The position numbers and the translations under genes are program-made. 64,000 nt of DNA from Chryseobacterium cheonjiense (GTDB taxonomy: Bacteria > Bacteroidota > Bacteroidia > Flavobacteriales > Weeksellaceae), in assembly GCF_012927265.1 (NCBI RefSeq), contig NZ_JABBGF010000001.1:1238502-1302501 (forward strand), read 5' to 3'. Each line of letters starts with the position of its first letter. Within the stretch, counting starts at the first letter, position 1. The notes under the pieces are model-generated. The model saw only the letters and a list, made by a program, of their open reading frames with translations. It had not been told where the DNA came from and did not search any database. Positions 46,586-55,490 of this stretch are shown here, in pieces.

Positions 46586-49500
46586 TTATTTCAAAACAGT
46601 AGCACTCATCATTCCAATCACCACATCATTACTCACTGCCGTTAATTTTACTGACTTTAATTCTTTATCCGGATTAATCGGCAAGTCCAGAATCGTTGCC
46701 GCACCACCATCAATCTGGCGGTCTGTAAATCCTTTGATGCTCGAATAGTTGCTCAATGTTCCGCCTTTGTACAATTCTCCCGTTTTCAGTTTTACCCGGT
46801 ACGGGATTTTATCATCCGGAATCTCAAAAGCAAAATTGTCATCAAACAGATCCTGCTCAATCGGCCACCAGTTCGTCGGATTTTTCAACTCCAATGCTGA
46901 AGTCGAACCATCGGTATATTGAACGGTGATTTTACCATTCACAATCTGCGACTGCATCGGATTGGTAGAGCCGGCCATTAAAAAATAGATCTTTCTTCCT
47001 TTTCCGCTCAACGGAATTTCAATCGAATCTGGGTAATTATCCCACTGACTGGCAAACGCAATATTATTATCCGTTTTATCAATCAAAAAAGGAATTCCAA
47101 GGAAATCGACTTTGTTGTTTTTTCTCTTATTCATTAATCCGCTATCATCGATTTGAGCCGTAATTAGCGGATAACACCAGTTTCCGATTCCCTGCCACGG
47201 AAGCTGAAGCGTAGGGATTTTCAGTCGGGGAGAAAGGTATTTCTGATTGAAAATCTCCGTCACATTTTCATTGTATTTTGATGCCAATGAAATGTTGTTG
47301 AATTCACCGCGATTTTCAATTTCCCAGTCTGTGATTTCAATATTTTGCTTAATTCCATTGTATTCAAACTCTATCAAATTGGTTCCTTTGCTCAAATATT
47401 TCAAAGGAATTTCAATGGTTTTATTTTGATTTTTTAGAAGGCTGAAAGTTTGAGTTATACCATTAACACTAAGTTTTCCAGTAATTGGAATGGATAATTT
47501 GGATTGAATCTGAAGTTTTTGACTGATCCATTTTGTTTCCACAGGAAAACGGATATCTACATTCACGGGCTGCCACCATGTTATTCCATTTTGCTCTATC
47601 TGTACGAAAAAAGTTCCTTTTCTTTCTTGATGAATGAGACTGAATGTTGAGCTGACCACCCCGTCTTCTCCCGTTGGTCGAATCCACCCTTCCGGAGAAG
47701 GGGAATTTTTAATGAGTTCTTGTGGGTCGTAGATTTGTTTTATTTTCTTTTTTGAATCAAAATTTAACTGAAGATTTTCAGAAATATAATGGATATAATC
47801 TGTTTGTTCGTTTTTTATTTCTTTTCCGGAATATTTAATTTCAATTTTAAAATCTTTTCCTTTTGGCGTTTCAAACTGAACAACTGGCTGTAAAATAGAA
47901 TTCGGTTTAATTTTCCAATCAACATTTTTACCATTTACTTTCACCCATCTGATGTTGGACTTATTAACAGGAATATGCATTTTCAACGAAACCGGATTTT
48001 GGTATTTAGATTTAAATAAATACTTAGTCTTTTTTGAAGTTCTTTTAAACTGATAATCCCAATCCGGAAGTTTGAGTTCTGCAGAGTTCCAATTCTTTGG
48101 AAATCCCGGTTTAATGCTGATTTTATTTTCCAACAAATTCGGATAAACGCCAAAAAGTCCTTCTGTCAATGTTCTTGAAGCCACGCCAATCGGATCGGCA
48201 AAATCACGGTACAATTCACCACGAAAAGCATCATAATGAGAAAGCTGCTCAAAATTGCCCGGACTGATTCCGTAATACATACTTTCTACCAAATTTCCCT
48301 TCCAAAGCTGATACGCTTCATCATTTCTTCCGGCCTGCCAATAAGCCAAAGCAGTTTGTAAATTTTCCGCTAATGCAACATTGTTGATCGACCAGTCATA
48401 CGGCTGCCAATTGGTTGTTGAAAGTGTGTAATAATTTTTATTTTTTTCCCCTTTTACCGTCACCGGAATCTTCGGGGTATAATTATTAATGTATTGTAAG
48501 TTCTGATAATCTTCAAATTCATTCAGAATAAACGCATCGGAAACATGATAAATTGACCAGATTCCCGGCTTGTCATGAACGATCTGATTGCCCAATGCAT
48601 CTTTGTATTCAGCAAAATAACCTTTGTCTTTTATCCAAAGCTGGTTCTTCATAGCCTTTAGAATCGCATCTGCTTCCTGTTCGTAAGGCTGCGGGTTTTC
48701 ACCGATCAATTTCGCCAGTTTGGCCATTTCACGGTTGGCCCTGTAATTATATGCCGAAGTGTGAGTGACTTTTCCACCCGAATATTGCAGTGCATCGCTT
48801 GCCCAAATTGCAGCGTAGGCATCATACAGATCGCCCCGTTTAAAATTCCGTTTTTCCCAGTCCATATGACGAACCATCGCTGGCCACATTTTTTTCAGGA
48901 ATTCTTTGTCTCCGGTATAATTGAAATGCGAAAAAAGCTGGTCAAAAAAGACCAGATTCATGTCGTAATGATGTGGTTTGGTATTGTCATTCGGATTTCT
49001 GGAAATATATCCGCTCGAAAAAACGGAAGTCCCCATTTTTTCCTCGTGACGGGCAAGATGGCGCACCGTATCCATTACGACAGGGGCAAAATCTGGTTTT
49101 AAAACCTGAGAATTGGCGTAGCTCTCAAAATGTTCTTTTGCTCTGTCGTGCCAGCTTAAAGCATCGGCTGTATAAGCACCACGCCACGCATTCAGCCTCA
49201 TTCTCCAGGCAACGGCACCGTGAAGAAAGGTCGGACTTTCCCAGATTCCGTCAGCAGCAACAGCTAGATTGGCTCCGAAATTATTTAAATCTGAATCCGG
49301 AGTTTTTAACTGAATTCGATTCGTTAATGTTAAGCGGGATTGTTCCGCTTCATTAAAGATGTTCTTCAACTCTTCATCCGAAAAATTTTTAACTAATTTC
49401 CCTTTGGCAATTTGGACATAAACCGGATTTTTTTTCGAAGAATACGAAGCGTAAACAATCGGAGATTTATCTGTTTTATTTTGAGTAAACTCGGCCAGTT

Positions 49501-50194
49501 TTTCTAAAGTTGTCGCATCGGTTTGCTGTAAGGAATTTACATTTGAAAAACTTCCGCTGACAATTTGAGTTTCTTTTTTCTTATTTAAATAATTGAGCTG
49601 AAACTGATTTTTATTAACCTGAAACTGATTGTTCAGGCAATATTCCGGCAACAGGTAAAATCCGGATTCCGGATCTGCACCAATATCACCGTTTCTGCTA
49701 AACGTAGTGCCGCTTGCCCCGCCGTAAATCGCATAGATTTTTGTGGAAGAATCTACATTGAGGGTTTCCATCTTCACAACTAAACCTTCTTCTTTAGCTT
49801 GCGCCAAAACAGTCAGTTTTATGCTTCCGTTTCCAAGAATCGGATCTTTAATTTCGTACAGCATTGAACCAGGTCGATAACGGGTTTCAATTTTATCCGC
49901 CTGAATTAGTTTTTTGATTGAATTACCTTTTTGAATAACGAATTGAAGATTTCCGCCCATTCCGGGAAGGTATAATGCAAATTCCGGCAAATCTCCTGCT
50001 TCAACTCTCGATGCACGATTGTCTCCGTACAAAGCACGGTTGAAACGGTATTTCCCGTTAACCAGTAAAAAATCACCGTTGTTTTCTTTGTAATGCAGCT
50101 CACGCTCGATGTTCTGCCAATGTTTCGATTGGGCAATAGAGTGTGAGAATGATGATAAAGCAATCAGTCCGGCGACAATGGTCTTTCTGCGCAT
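46586..50194 (-). CDS. Large secreted DUF4450 six-hairpin protein, putative glycosidase
   Basis: A 1202-residue secreted protein with a signal peptide (1-21). The N-terminal region (about 25-240) matches the DUF4450 family (HWQNIERELHYKENNGDFLLVNGKYRFNRALYGDNRASR). An (alpha/alpha)6 barrel (about 300-740) follows with AVAWRMRLNAWRGAYTADALSWHDRAKEHF, YDAYAAIWASDALQYSGG and STTNWQPYDWSINNVALAENLQTALAYWQAG. Several beta-sandwich domains complete it (about 740-1202). Proteins of this kind occur in Bacteroidota pectin loci; their activity has not been settled to my knowledge. It begins 1 bp after the second GH28 gene, so the two are translated from one message. Likely acts on rhamnogalacturonan oligosaccharides. 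Confidence 0.72.
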   Translation of the reverse strand: MRRKTIVAGLIALSSFSHSIAQSKHWQNIERELHYKENNGDFLLVNGKYRFNRALYGDNRASRVEAGDLPEFALYLPGMGGNLQFVIQKGNSIKKLIQADKIETRYRPGSMLYEIKDPILGNGSIKLTVLAQAKEEGLVVKMETLNVDSSTKIYAIYGGASGTTFSRNGDIGADPESGFYLLPEYCLNNQFQVNKNQFQLNYLNKKKETQIVSGSFSNVNSLQQTDATTLEKLAEFTQNKTDKSPIVYASYSSKKNPVYVQIAKGKLVKNFSDEELKNIFNEAEQSRLTLTNRIQLKTPDSDLNNFGANLAVAADGIWESPTFLHGAVAWRMRLNAWRGAYTADALSWHDRAKEHFESYANSQVLKPDFAPVVMDTVRHLARHEEKMGTSVFSSGYISRNPNDNTKPHHYDMNLVFFDQLFSHFNYTGDKEFLKKMWPAMVRHMDWEKRNFKRGDLYDAYAAIWASDALQYSGGKVTHTSAYNYRANREMAKLAKLIGENPQPYEQEADAILKAMKNQLWIKDKGYFAEYKDALGNQIVHDKPGIWSIYHVSDAFILNEFEDYQNLQYINNYTPKIPVTVKGEKNKNYYTLSTTNWQPYDWSINNVALAENLQTALAYWQAGRNDEAYQLWKGNLVESMYYGISPGNFEQLSHYDAFRGELYRDFADPIGVASRTLTEGLFGVYPNLLENKISIKPGFPKNWNSAELKLPDWDYQFKRTSKKTKYLFKSKYQNPVSLKMHIPVNKSNIRWVKVNGKNVDWKIKPNSILQPVVQFETPKGKDFKIEIKYSGKEIKNEQTDYIHYISENLQLNFDSKKKIKQIYDPQELIKNSPSPEGWIRPTGEDGVVSSTFSLIHQERKGTFFVQIEQNGITWWQPVNVDIRFPVETKWISQKLQIQSKLSIPITGKLSVNGITQTFSLLKNQNKTIEIPLKYLSKGTNLIEFEYNGIKQNIEITDWEIENRGEFNNISLASKYNENVTEIFNQKYLSPRLKIPTLQLPWQGIGNWCYPLITAQIDDSGLMNKRKNNKVDFLGIPFLIDKTDNNIAFASQWDNYPDSIEIPLSGKGRKIYFLMAGSTNPMQSQIVNGKITVQYTDGSTSALELKNPTNWWPIEQDLFDDNFAFEIPDDKIPYRVKLKTGELYKGGTLSNYSSIKGFTDRQIDGGAATILDLPINPDKELKSVKLTAVSNDVVIGMMSATVLK

Positions 50195-50195
50195 G

Positions 50196-51599
50196 TTATG
50201 GTTTTAACTCGGTTAAAGGCTTTCCGTTTACAGTTACATTTTTTAAGGTCACATTTTTCATATAATCTACTTTGTACGGAATCTGAACACCGACCATTTT
50301 AGCATTAATCATGGTGAAATCCGTCACGGGTGAAGATTCATAAGCATCGGAGAAAACTGCATATTTTCCGCCTTTATCTACGGTTAAATTTTCAACCCAG
50401 ATATTTCTGATGGTCGGAATATGATTTCCGGGCTTTTCATAATGCATATTGAAACGAACGGCTGCTTCTTGGTAAGCGCCCACTTTTGTATTGTAGAAAA
50501 ATACGTTTTCGATGATCCCTCCACGGCTTGAGCTGGTTTTGATCCTCAGCGCACGGTCAAGATTTTTACTGTCCATTACGTTTCCGATAGCGTAAATATT
50601 TTTTGCACCGCCGGCAATTTCGCTTCCGATAACGACTCCGCCGTGACCGTCTTTCATTTCACAGTTTTCAATGATGTGGTTTTCGGCAGGTTTTCCGATG
50701 TCTCTTCCGTCCTCGTCTCTTCCTGATTTTATAGCAATACAGTCGTCTCCTGTATCGAAATACGAATCCTTAATCCAGACGTTTTTACAGGCTTCAGGAT
50801 CGAAACCGTCGTTATTCGGCCCGTGACTGATGACTTTTATTCTTTCAATGAGAACATTTTCACATAGAACAGGATTCAGATTCCACATTGGTGAGTTTTT
50901 AACCAGAACATCCGCCATGTAAAAGTTTTTAGATTTATAAGGCTGAACAAAATTAGGTCTTAAGTAATAACCGTCCCCGAAAACTCTTTCTCTGGCAGGT
51001 TTTCTCTGCGCCATATATTCGTGGAGCTTCGCGCGGGCAGGATTTTGTCTTCCCGGGCGGGACTCATTGTAACCATATTTTGTTGCACCACACCAAAACC
51101 ACCAGTTATCGTTATCTGCATTTCCGTCTAATGTTCCTTTTCCGGTAACGGCGATATTTTCTTCTTCGTAAGCGTAAATTAACGATGAATAATTCATGCA
51201 TTCCATTCCTTCCCAACGCGTGAAAACGATAGGGTAGTCGTTGCTGTCACGGCTGAATAGAATCGTAGAACCCTCGCTTAAATGAAGATTGACTTTCGAT
51301 TTCAGATAAATGGCTCCGGTCAGGAAAACACCTTTCGGAACAATTACTCTTCCGCCGCCTTCTGCATTACACTTTTCAATGGCTTTTTTGAAAGCTTCCG
51401 TATTTTTTGTTTTTCCGTCTCCTACAGCGCCGAAATCAGTAATCAGGTAGTCTGCATTTCGGAACATTGGCTTCTTTATGTATTTTTTTAAAGCTTTAAT
51501 CTCTTTTAAAGGCTGTTTTGCAGAAGTCCAGGGTTTGTACTGTGCAGAAATACTAACTGAAAAGACTAAAAAAAACAGAAGTGAAATATATTTTTTCAT
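50196..51599 (-). CDS. GH28 polygalacturonase-like pectinase
   Basis: A 467-residue secreted GH28 enzyme with a complete, canonical active site. It has PNNDGFD (Asp264 and following), GDD at 284-286, GHG with His319 (318-320), and RIK at 352-354. The signal peptide spans residues 1-20. Unlike the GH28 at 15178-16554, where the RIK and GHG motifs are altered, this one fits exo- or endo-polygalacturonases that hydrolyse unsubstituted galacturonan. Its promoter carries the shared CCGACAGTGCAGGA / TATTTTAG block, 52 bp from the start. It is followed after 1 bp by the DUF4450 gene. Confidence 0.9.
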   Translation of the reverse strand: MKKYISLLFFLVFSVSISAQYKPWTSAKQPLKEIKALKKYIKKPMFRNADYLITDFGAVGDGKTKNTEAFKKAIEKCNAEGGGRVIVPKGVFLTGAIYLKSKVNLHLSEGSTILFSRDSNDYPIVFTRWEGMECMNYSSLIYAYEEENIAVTGKGTLDGNADNDNWWFWCGATKYGYNESRPGRQNPARAKLHEYMAQRKPARERVFGDGYYLRPNFVQPYKSKNFYMADVLVKNSPMWNLNPVLCENVLIERIKVISHGPNNDGFDPEACKNVWIKDSYFDTGDDCIAIKSGRDEDGRDIGKPAENHIIENCEMKDGHGGVVIGSEIAGGAKNIYAIGNVMDSKNLDRALRIKTSSSRGGIIENVFFYNTKVGAYQEAAVRFNMHYEKPGNHIPTIRNIWVENLTVDKGGKYAVFSDAYESSPVTDFTMINAKMVGVQIPYKVDYMKNVTLKNVTVNGKPLTELKP

Positions 51600-51643
51600 A
51601 AAAATCAGGGTGAAATTTTAGAATGGTTTCTATGTATTGCAAT

Positions 51644-51682
51644 CTAAAATAATTATAAGAATTGATTATCCTGCACTGTCGG
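51644..51682 (-). promoter_or_regulatory. Putative promoter of the second GH28 unit
   Basis: Read on the minus strand, CCGACAGTGCAGGA (51682-51669) lies 22 bp upstream of TATTTTAGATTGCA (51651 onward). The identical pair, with identical 22-bp spacing, precedes the GH105 at 53882. It starts 9 bp beyond the stop of the esterase gene. Confidence 0.6.
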
Positions 51683-51691
51683 TTACAAAAA

Positions 51692-52597
51692 TTATTGCGC
51701 AATGAAAAGGGTTTTAAGCCAGTCGGAACAGAGTTTTTTCCAATTATCGGTGAGCTCAGATTTATTGGTAATTCCGATTTTATGTTCACCTTCAGGAAAT
51801 ATAAACAGTGCGCCTTTTACTTTATTTTTCGTCATTGCCTGATAATAGAGAATACTGTTCATTACAGGAACGGTTTTGTCATTTTGTGCATGAATTAATA
51901 GTGTTGGCGGTGTTTTATCTGTAACCCGGTTCTGCATAGAATATTCGGAGACTTTTTCCTGAGATGCATTTTCCCCTAATAAACTGGTGCGGCTTCCGAG
52001 GTGCGCAAATTCTCCCAAATCAATAACCGGCGAAACTAAAATCGCAAAATTTGGAATGGTGGAAATGGATGTCCAATCATCCTTTAGTTCGGTGTAATCT
52101 GTTGTGATATTGCTGACTGATGCTGCAAGATGTCCGCCGGCTGAAGTTCCGATCACACCGATCTGCTCCGGTGAAATTCCGTATTGTTCTGCATTTTTTC
52201 TTATGTATTTTATCGCCGCCTGAATATCCTGCAACGGAGCAATTTCCCGCTGTTTTACATCAGGAGAAATCGGTAATCTGTAATTAAGGACAAAAGCAGA
52301 AATTCCTAAGGTATTAAACCACTTGGCAATCTGGTAACCGCCCAGATCATAAGTCAGTTTGTAATAACCGCCTCCGGGAATAACAATGACGGCCATTGGC
52401 TTTCTTACTTCTTTTGGAGGTAAAAAAGCAAACAGTTCCGGTTCTTTGATTTGTACAATTCTCCCGTCCTTTTCTTCGGTTTTCAGCTGTAAACCTTTTG
52501 AATTCGGCATTTTGCCTTTAGGCCACAAAATGATTTTCTCCTGTGCAAAAATTAAATTTACCAGTAGAAGACATAAAATAAGTCCGAATTTTTTCAT
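51692..52597 (-). CDS. Secreted alpha/beta hydrolase, esterase-like
   Basis: A 301-residue protein with a signal peptide (1-18) and an alpha/beta-hydrolase fold. The nucleophile elbow is GTSAGG with Ser152; Asp240 (HAQNDKTVP) and His272 (PEGEHKIG) complete the triad. The oxyanion segment reads IPGGGYY. It resembles the BD-FAE/acetylxylan-esterase-like secreted esterases common in polysaccharide loci, and would remove acetyl or methyl esters from pectin. The start at 52597 (MKKFGLIL) is chosen because the signal peptide begins there. It lies 28 bp after the GH105 gene in the same direction. Confidence 0.82.
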   Translation of the reverse strand: MKKFGLILCLLLVNLIFAQEKIILWPKGKMPNSKGLQLKTEEKDGRIVQIKEPELFAFLPPKEVRKPMAVIVIPGGGYYKLTYDLGGYQIAKWFNTLGISAFVLNYRLPISPDVKQREIAPLQDIQAAIKYIRKNAEQYGISPEQIGVIGTSAGGHLAASVSNITTDYTELKDDWTSISTIPNFAILVSPVIDLGEFAHLGSRTSLLGENASQEKVSEYSMQNRVTDKTPPTLLIHAQNDKTVPVMNSILYYQAMTKNKVKGALFIFPEGEHKIGITNKSELTDNWKKLCSDWLKTLFIAQ

Positions 52598-52625
52598 TGT
52601 CGTTAAATTTTTAAATGATTCAGCT

Positions 52626-53882
52626 TTATTTTTTTTCAAATTCTATGCTGGCCAGAATAAAAGGGCCGGTTGCTTTGGCATCATTAGAACGGATTTTTTC
52701 ATTAACATAATATTCGTAGGAACCGTCTCTGTAAGGCTTTCCTCCTAAACCGGCAACCGCACAGCATTTATTGAGATTTACAACGCCATTTTCGTCTATG
52801 GTAATTAAATTTTTAATGATTCCATCATATCCTTTTTTAGCATATCCTTTATACGATTGAGGAAGATAGCCTTTGTTCACAGATTTGACCATCATGTACA
52901 CAAACATTGCAGATGCCGAAGCTTCGGTGTAATTTCCTTTTTCACCTGCTTTATCGAGAACCTGGTACCATAATCCGTTTTCTTTATCCTGAACTTTGAT
53001 AATAGCGTCAGCGAATGATTTAATGTAAGAAATTAACCGGTCTCTTCCGGGGTGGTTTTGTGGTAAATAATCAAGAACGTCAACCATGGCCATTCCGTAC
53101 CAGCCCATGCCTCTACCCCAGAAATTGGAAGACAATCCTGTTTCTTTATTGGCCCATGCTTCCTGTCTGCTTTCGTCCCAGCCATGATACAGCAGCCCTG
53201 TTTTTTTGTCTAAAAGATTTTTCTGCACCGAATCGAACTGGAAAACAATGTCATCGTAAGCTTTTGCGGCATCAGTTTCTTTTGAGAAATCTTTTGTATA
53301 ATGCGTATAAAAAGGCATCCCCATATAAAGGCCATCCAGCCACACCTGGTACGGATATATTTTTTTGTGCCAGAAAGAACCTTCTTTGGTTCTTGGCTGC
53401 CCTTCAATTTGTAGTCTTAAGGTCCGGAGTGCTTTCAGGTATTTTTCTTTTTTTTCTTTTTCATAAAGATAAAGCAATACGTTACCACTGTTCAGAAGAT
53501 CAATATTGTATTTTTCCAGTTCGTAAGTAAGTATTGTTCCGTCTTCCGTAACGAGCTTATCGCCGAAGCTGCTGATATAATCGTAATATTCTTTCTTGCC
53601 TGTTTTTGCGTAGAGCTGTTCGGCACCGTCCAATACGATGGCTGAAGGGTAGGTCCATTTCGGGCTTTTGCTGAAATCAAGCATCCATGATTCGGGAAAG
53701 CGGTACATCTCGGAAAGCAGCATTCTTTCTGACCAGTTCAGATGGGTTGGAACAATTTTACCCGATTGGACTGCAATCTTTTCAGTTTTTTTCTGAATTG
53801 TTGATTGTGCCGAAGCTAAGAGTATCCCCGTATGTAAAGCTGTAAAAGTCAGAATTTTTATTTTATGATTGAATAAACTCAT
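52626..53882 (-). CDS. Unsaturated rhamnogalacturonyl hydrolase, GH105 (second)
   Basis: A 418-residue secreted GH105 enzyme (signal peptide about 1-25). Asp128 (YNIDLLNSG) and Asp183 (VWLDGLYMGMPF) sit 55 residues apart, the spacing I recall for the catalytic pair of the characterised YteR. WGRGMGWYGMAMVDVLDYLP is a family hallmark. Compared with the GH105 at 26763 it has a standard signal peptide rather than a lipobox, and different active-site surroundings. The unit has its own conserved promoter block and is followed by the esterase gene. Confidence 0.9.
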   Translation of the reverse strand: MSLFNHKIKILTFTALHTGILLASAQSTIQKKTEKIAVQSGKIVPTHLNWSERMLLSEMYRFPESWMLDFSKSPKWTYPSAIVLDGAEQLYAKTGKKEYYDYISSFGDKLVTEDGTILTYELEKYNIDLLNSGNVLLYLYEKEKKEKYLKALRTLRLQIEGQPRTKEGSFWHKKIYPYQVWLDGLYMGMPFYTHYTKDFSKETDAAKAYDDIVFQFDSVQKNLLDKKTGLLYHGWDESRQEAWANKETGLSSNFWGRGMGWYGMAMVDVLDYLPQNHPGRDRLISYIKSFADAIIKVQDKENGLWYQVLDKAGEKGNYTEASASAMFVYMMVKSVNKGYLPQSYKGYAKKGYDGIIKNLITIDENGVVNLNKCCAVAGLGGKPYRDGSYEYYVNEKIRSNDAKATGPFILASIEFEKK

Positions 53883-53909
53883 TATTATTACATTTTAAAT
53901 AACTGCAAT

Positions 53910-53948
53910 CTAAAATAACCGGAGTTAAAAATTGTCCTGCACTGTCGG
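53910..53948 (-). promoter_or_regulatory. Putative promoter of the second GH105 unit
   Basis: Minus strand: CCCGACAGTGCAGGA (53949-53935), then TATTTTAGATTGCAG from 53917, spaced 22 bp as before the second GH28. The 13-base CCGACAGTGCAGG is identical between the two. Confidence 0.6.
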
Positions 53949-54136
53949 GATTATTTTAAAAATTTTAAGGTATACTATATTTTTAAAATATGGTTTATAT
54001 TATAATTTATTTTATAAAATACCATTAATAACTATTTATTATTTTCAATTTTTTTATTTAAATAGAAAATAATTCTTAATCTGACGAAAAGTTTTTAAAT
54101 TAGTAATAAAATAAAACTAAACAACCATCCAAAATA

Positions 54137-55483
54137 ATGAAAATCTTTTTAGTTGATGATGATCCTTTCTTCGCGGAAATGCTCAAATATTATCTGCAGC
54201 TGAATCCTGATTATGACGTTCATATCTGCAATACCGGAAAAGAGTGTCTGTCTGCGCTTTACCAGGCTCCGGATATCATCTGTATTGATTTCGGACTGCC
54301 TGATTTGCAGGGTGATGAGTTATTTACCCAGATCAAAAGTTTATATCCGGATCTTCCCATTATCGTCATCAGTGGTCAGGAAAATATTGAGGTAGCCGTA
54401 AATTTCTTAAAGCTTGGTGCAAAAGATTATATTGTAAAGAACGAGCATACGAAAGAATTGCTGTGGAATTCTATTATCCGGGTTAAAGAAACCATTTCTT
54501 TGAAACAGGAAGTTGAAGATCTGAAAGATGAGCTTGGAACCAAATATGCTTTTGAAAAAACAATTATCGGACAGAGCGAATCCATAAAAAAAATATTTTC
54601 GAAAATAAATAAGGCTTTACAATCAAACATCAATGTTTCGATAACCGGCGAAACGGGTACCGGAAAAGAAGTGGTGGCTAAAGCGATTCATTACAATTCT
54701 GCAAGAAAAAATAAACCTTTTATAGCGGTTAATATGGCTGCTATCCCGAAAGAACTTGTGGAGAGTGAATTTTTCGGTCATGAAAAAGGTGCGTTTACCG
54801 GAGCCTCGGAAAGAGCGTCAGGGAAATTTGAACAGGCTAATGGCGGAACCATCTTCCTGGATGAGATTGCAGAGCTTGATCTCAATATTCAGAGTAAGCT
54901 GCTTCGGGCCCTTCAGGAAAGAGAAATTACCAGAGTAGGAGGGAGCCAGAAAATTAAGCTTGATGTGCGGGTAATTACTGCAACCCATAAAGATCTTGCT
55001 AATGAAGTAAAAGCCGGGACCTTCAGGGAAGATTTGTATTATCGGATTATCGGCCTTCCCATTGAAATTCCGCCGCTTCGCGATAGGGAACAGGATACTT
55101 TGATTCTGGCAAGGCATTTTATAGAATTGTTTGCCAAAGAAAATAAAAGCAAACCTTTAGTATTATCCAACGAGGCCAAAAAAAAGCTTCTTTCGTATGG
55201 CTTTCCCGGAAATGTGCGGGAGCTGAAATCGGTTATTGATCTGGCATGTGTGATGTCGGATCAGGCAGAGATTATGGCAGAAGATATTACTTTTTATAAT
55301 CTCGAAAAAAAATCGGAGAACTTTCTTCACGGTCAGAAAACGCTTAAAGAATATACAACCGATATTATCATCCACTTTCTGAAAAAAAATAATAATGATG
55401 TAATTAAAACAGCTAAAATGCTGGATATCGGGAAATCAACGATCTATAATTTACTTCAGCATATTGAAAAGAAAAACACATAA
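54137..55483 (+). CDS. Sigma-54-dependent response regulator (NtrC family)
   Basis: A 448-residue activator with three domains. The receiver (1-118) has phospho-acceptor Asp51 (VDDDP, ICIDFGLPD). The sigma-54 AAA+ domain (about 140-370) has Walker A GETGTGKE at 171-178, GAFTGA at 218-223 (core sigma-54 contact), GGTIFLDEI and an R-finger region. A Fis-type helix-turn-helix (about 405-445: VIKTAKMLDIGKSTIYNLLQHI) follows. It is the first gene of a signalling cassette; its stop overlaps the start region of the FIST gene within a few bases. The intact GAFTGA argues that it is a true sigma-54 activator. Confidence 0.92.
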   Translation: MKIFLVDDDPFFAEMLKYYLQLNPDYDVHICNTGKECLSALYQAPDIICIDFGLPDLQGDELFTQIKSLYPDLPIIVISGQENIEVAVNFLKLGAKDYIVKNEHTKELLWNSIIRVKETISLKQEVEDLKDELGTKYAFEKTIIGQSESIKKIFSKINKALQSNINVSITGETGTGKEVVAKAIHYNSARKNKPFIAVNMAAIPKELVESEFFGHEKGAFTGASERASGKFEQANGGTIFLDEIAELDLNIQSKLLRALQEREITRVGGSQKIKLDVRVITATHKDLANEVKAGTFREDLYYRIIGLPIEIPPLRDREQDTLILARHFIELFAKENKSKPLVLSNEAKKKLLSYGFPGNVRELKSVIDLACVMSDQAEIMAEDITFYNLEKKSENFLHGQKTLKEYTTDIIIHFLKKNNNDVIKTAKMLDIGKSTIYNLLQHIEKKNT

Positions 55484-55490
55484 TATTCTT

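Noticed and set aside
53883..54136. Sigma-54 promoter (GG-N10-GC) for the response regulator
   Set aside because: No convincing -24/-12 pair could be seen in the spacer.
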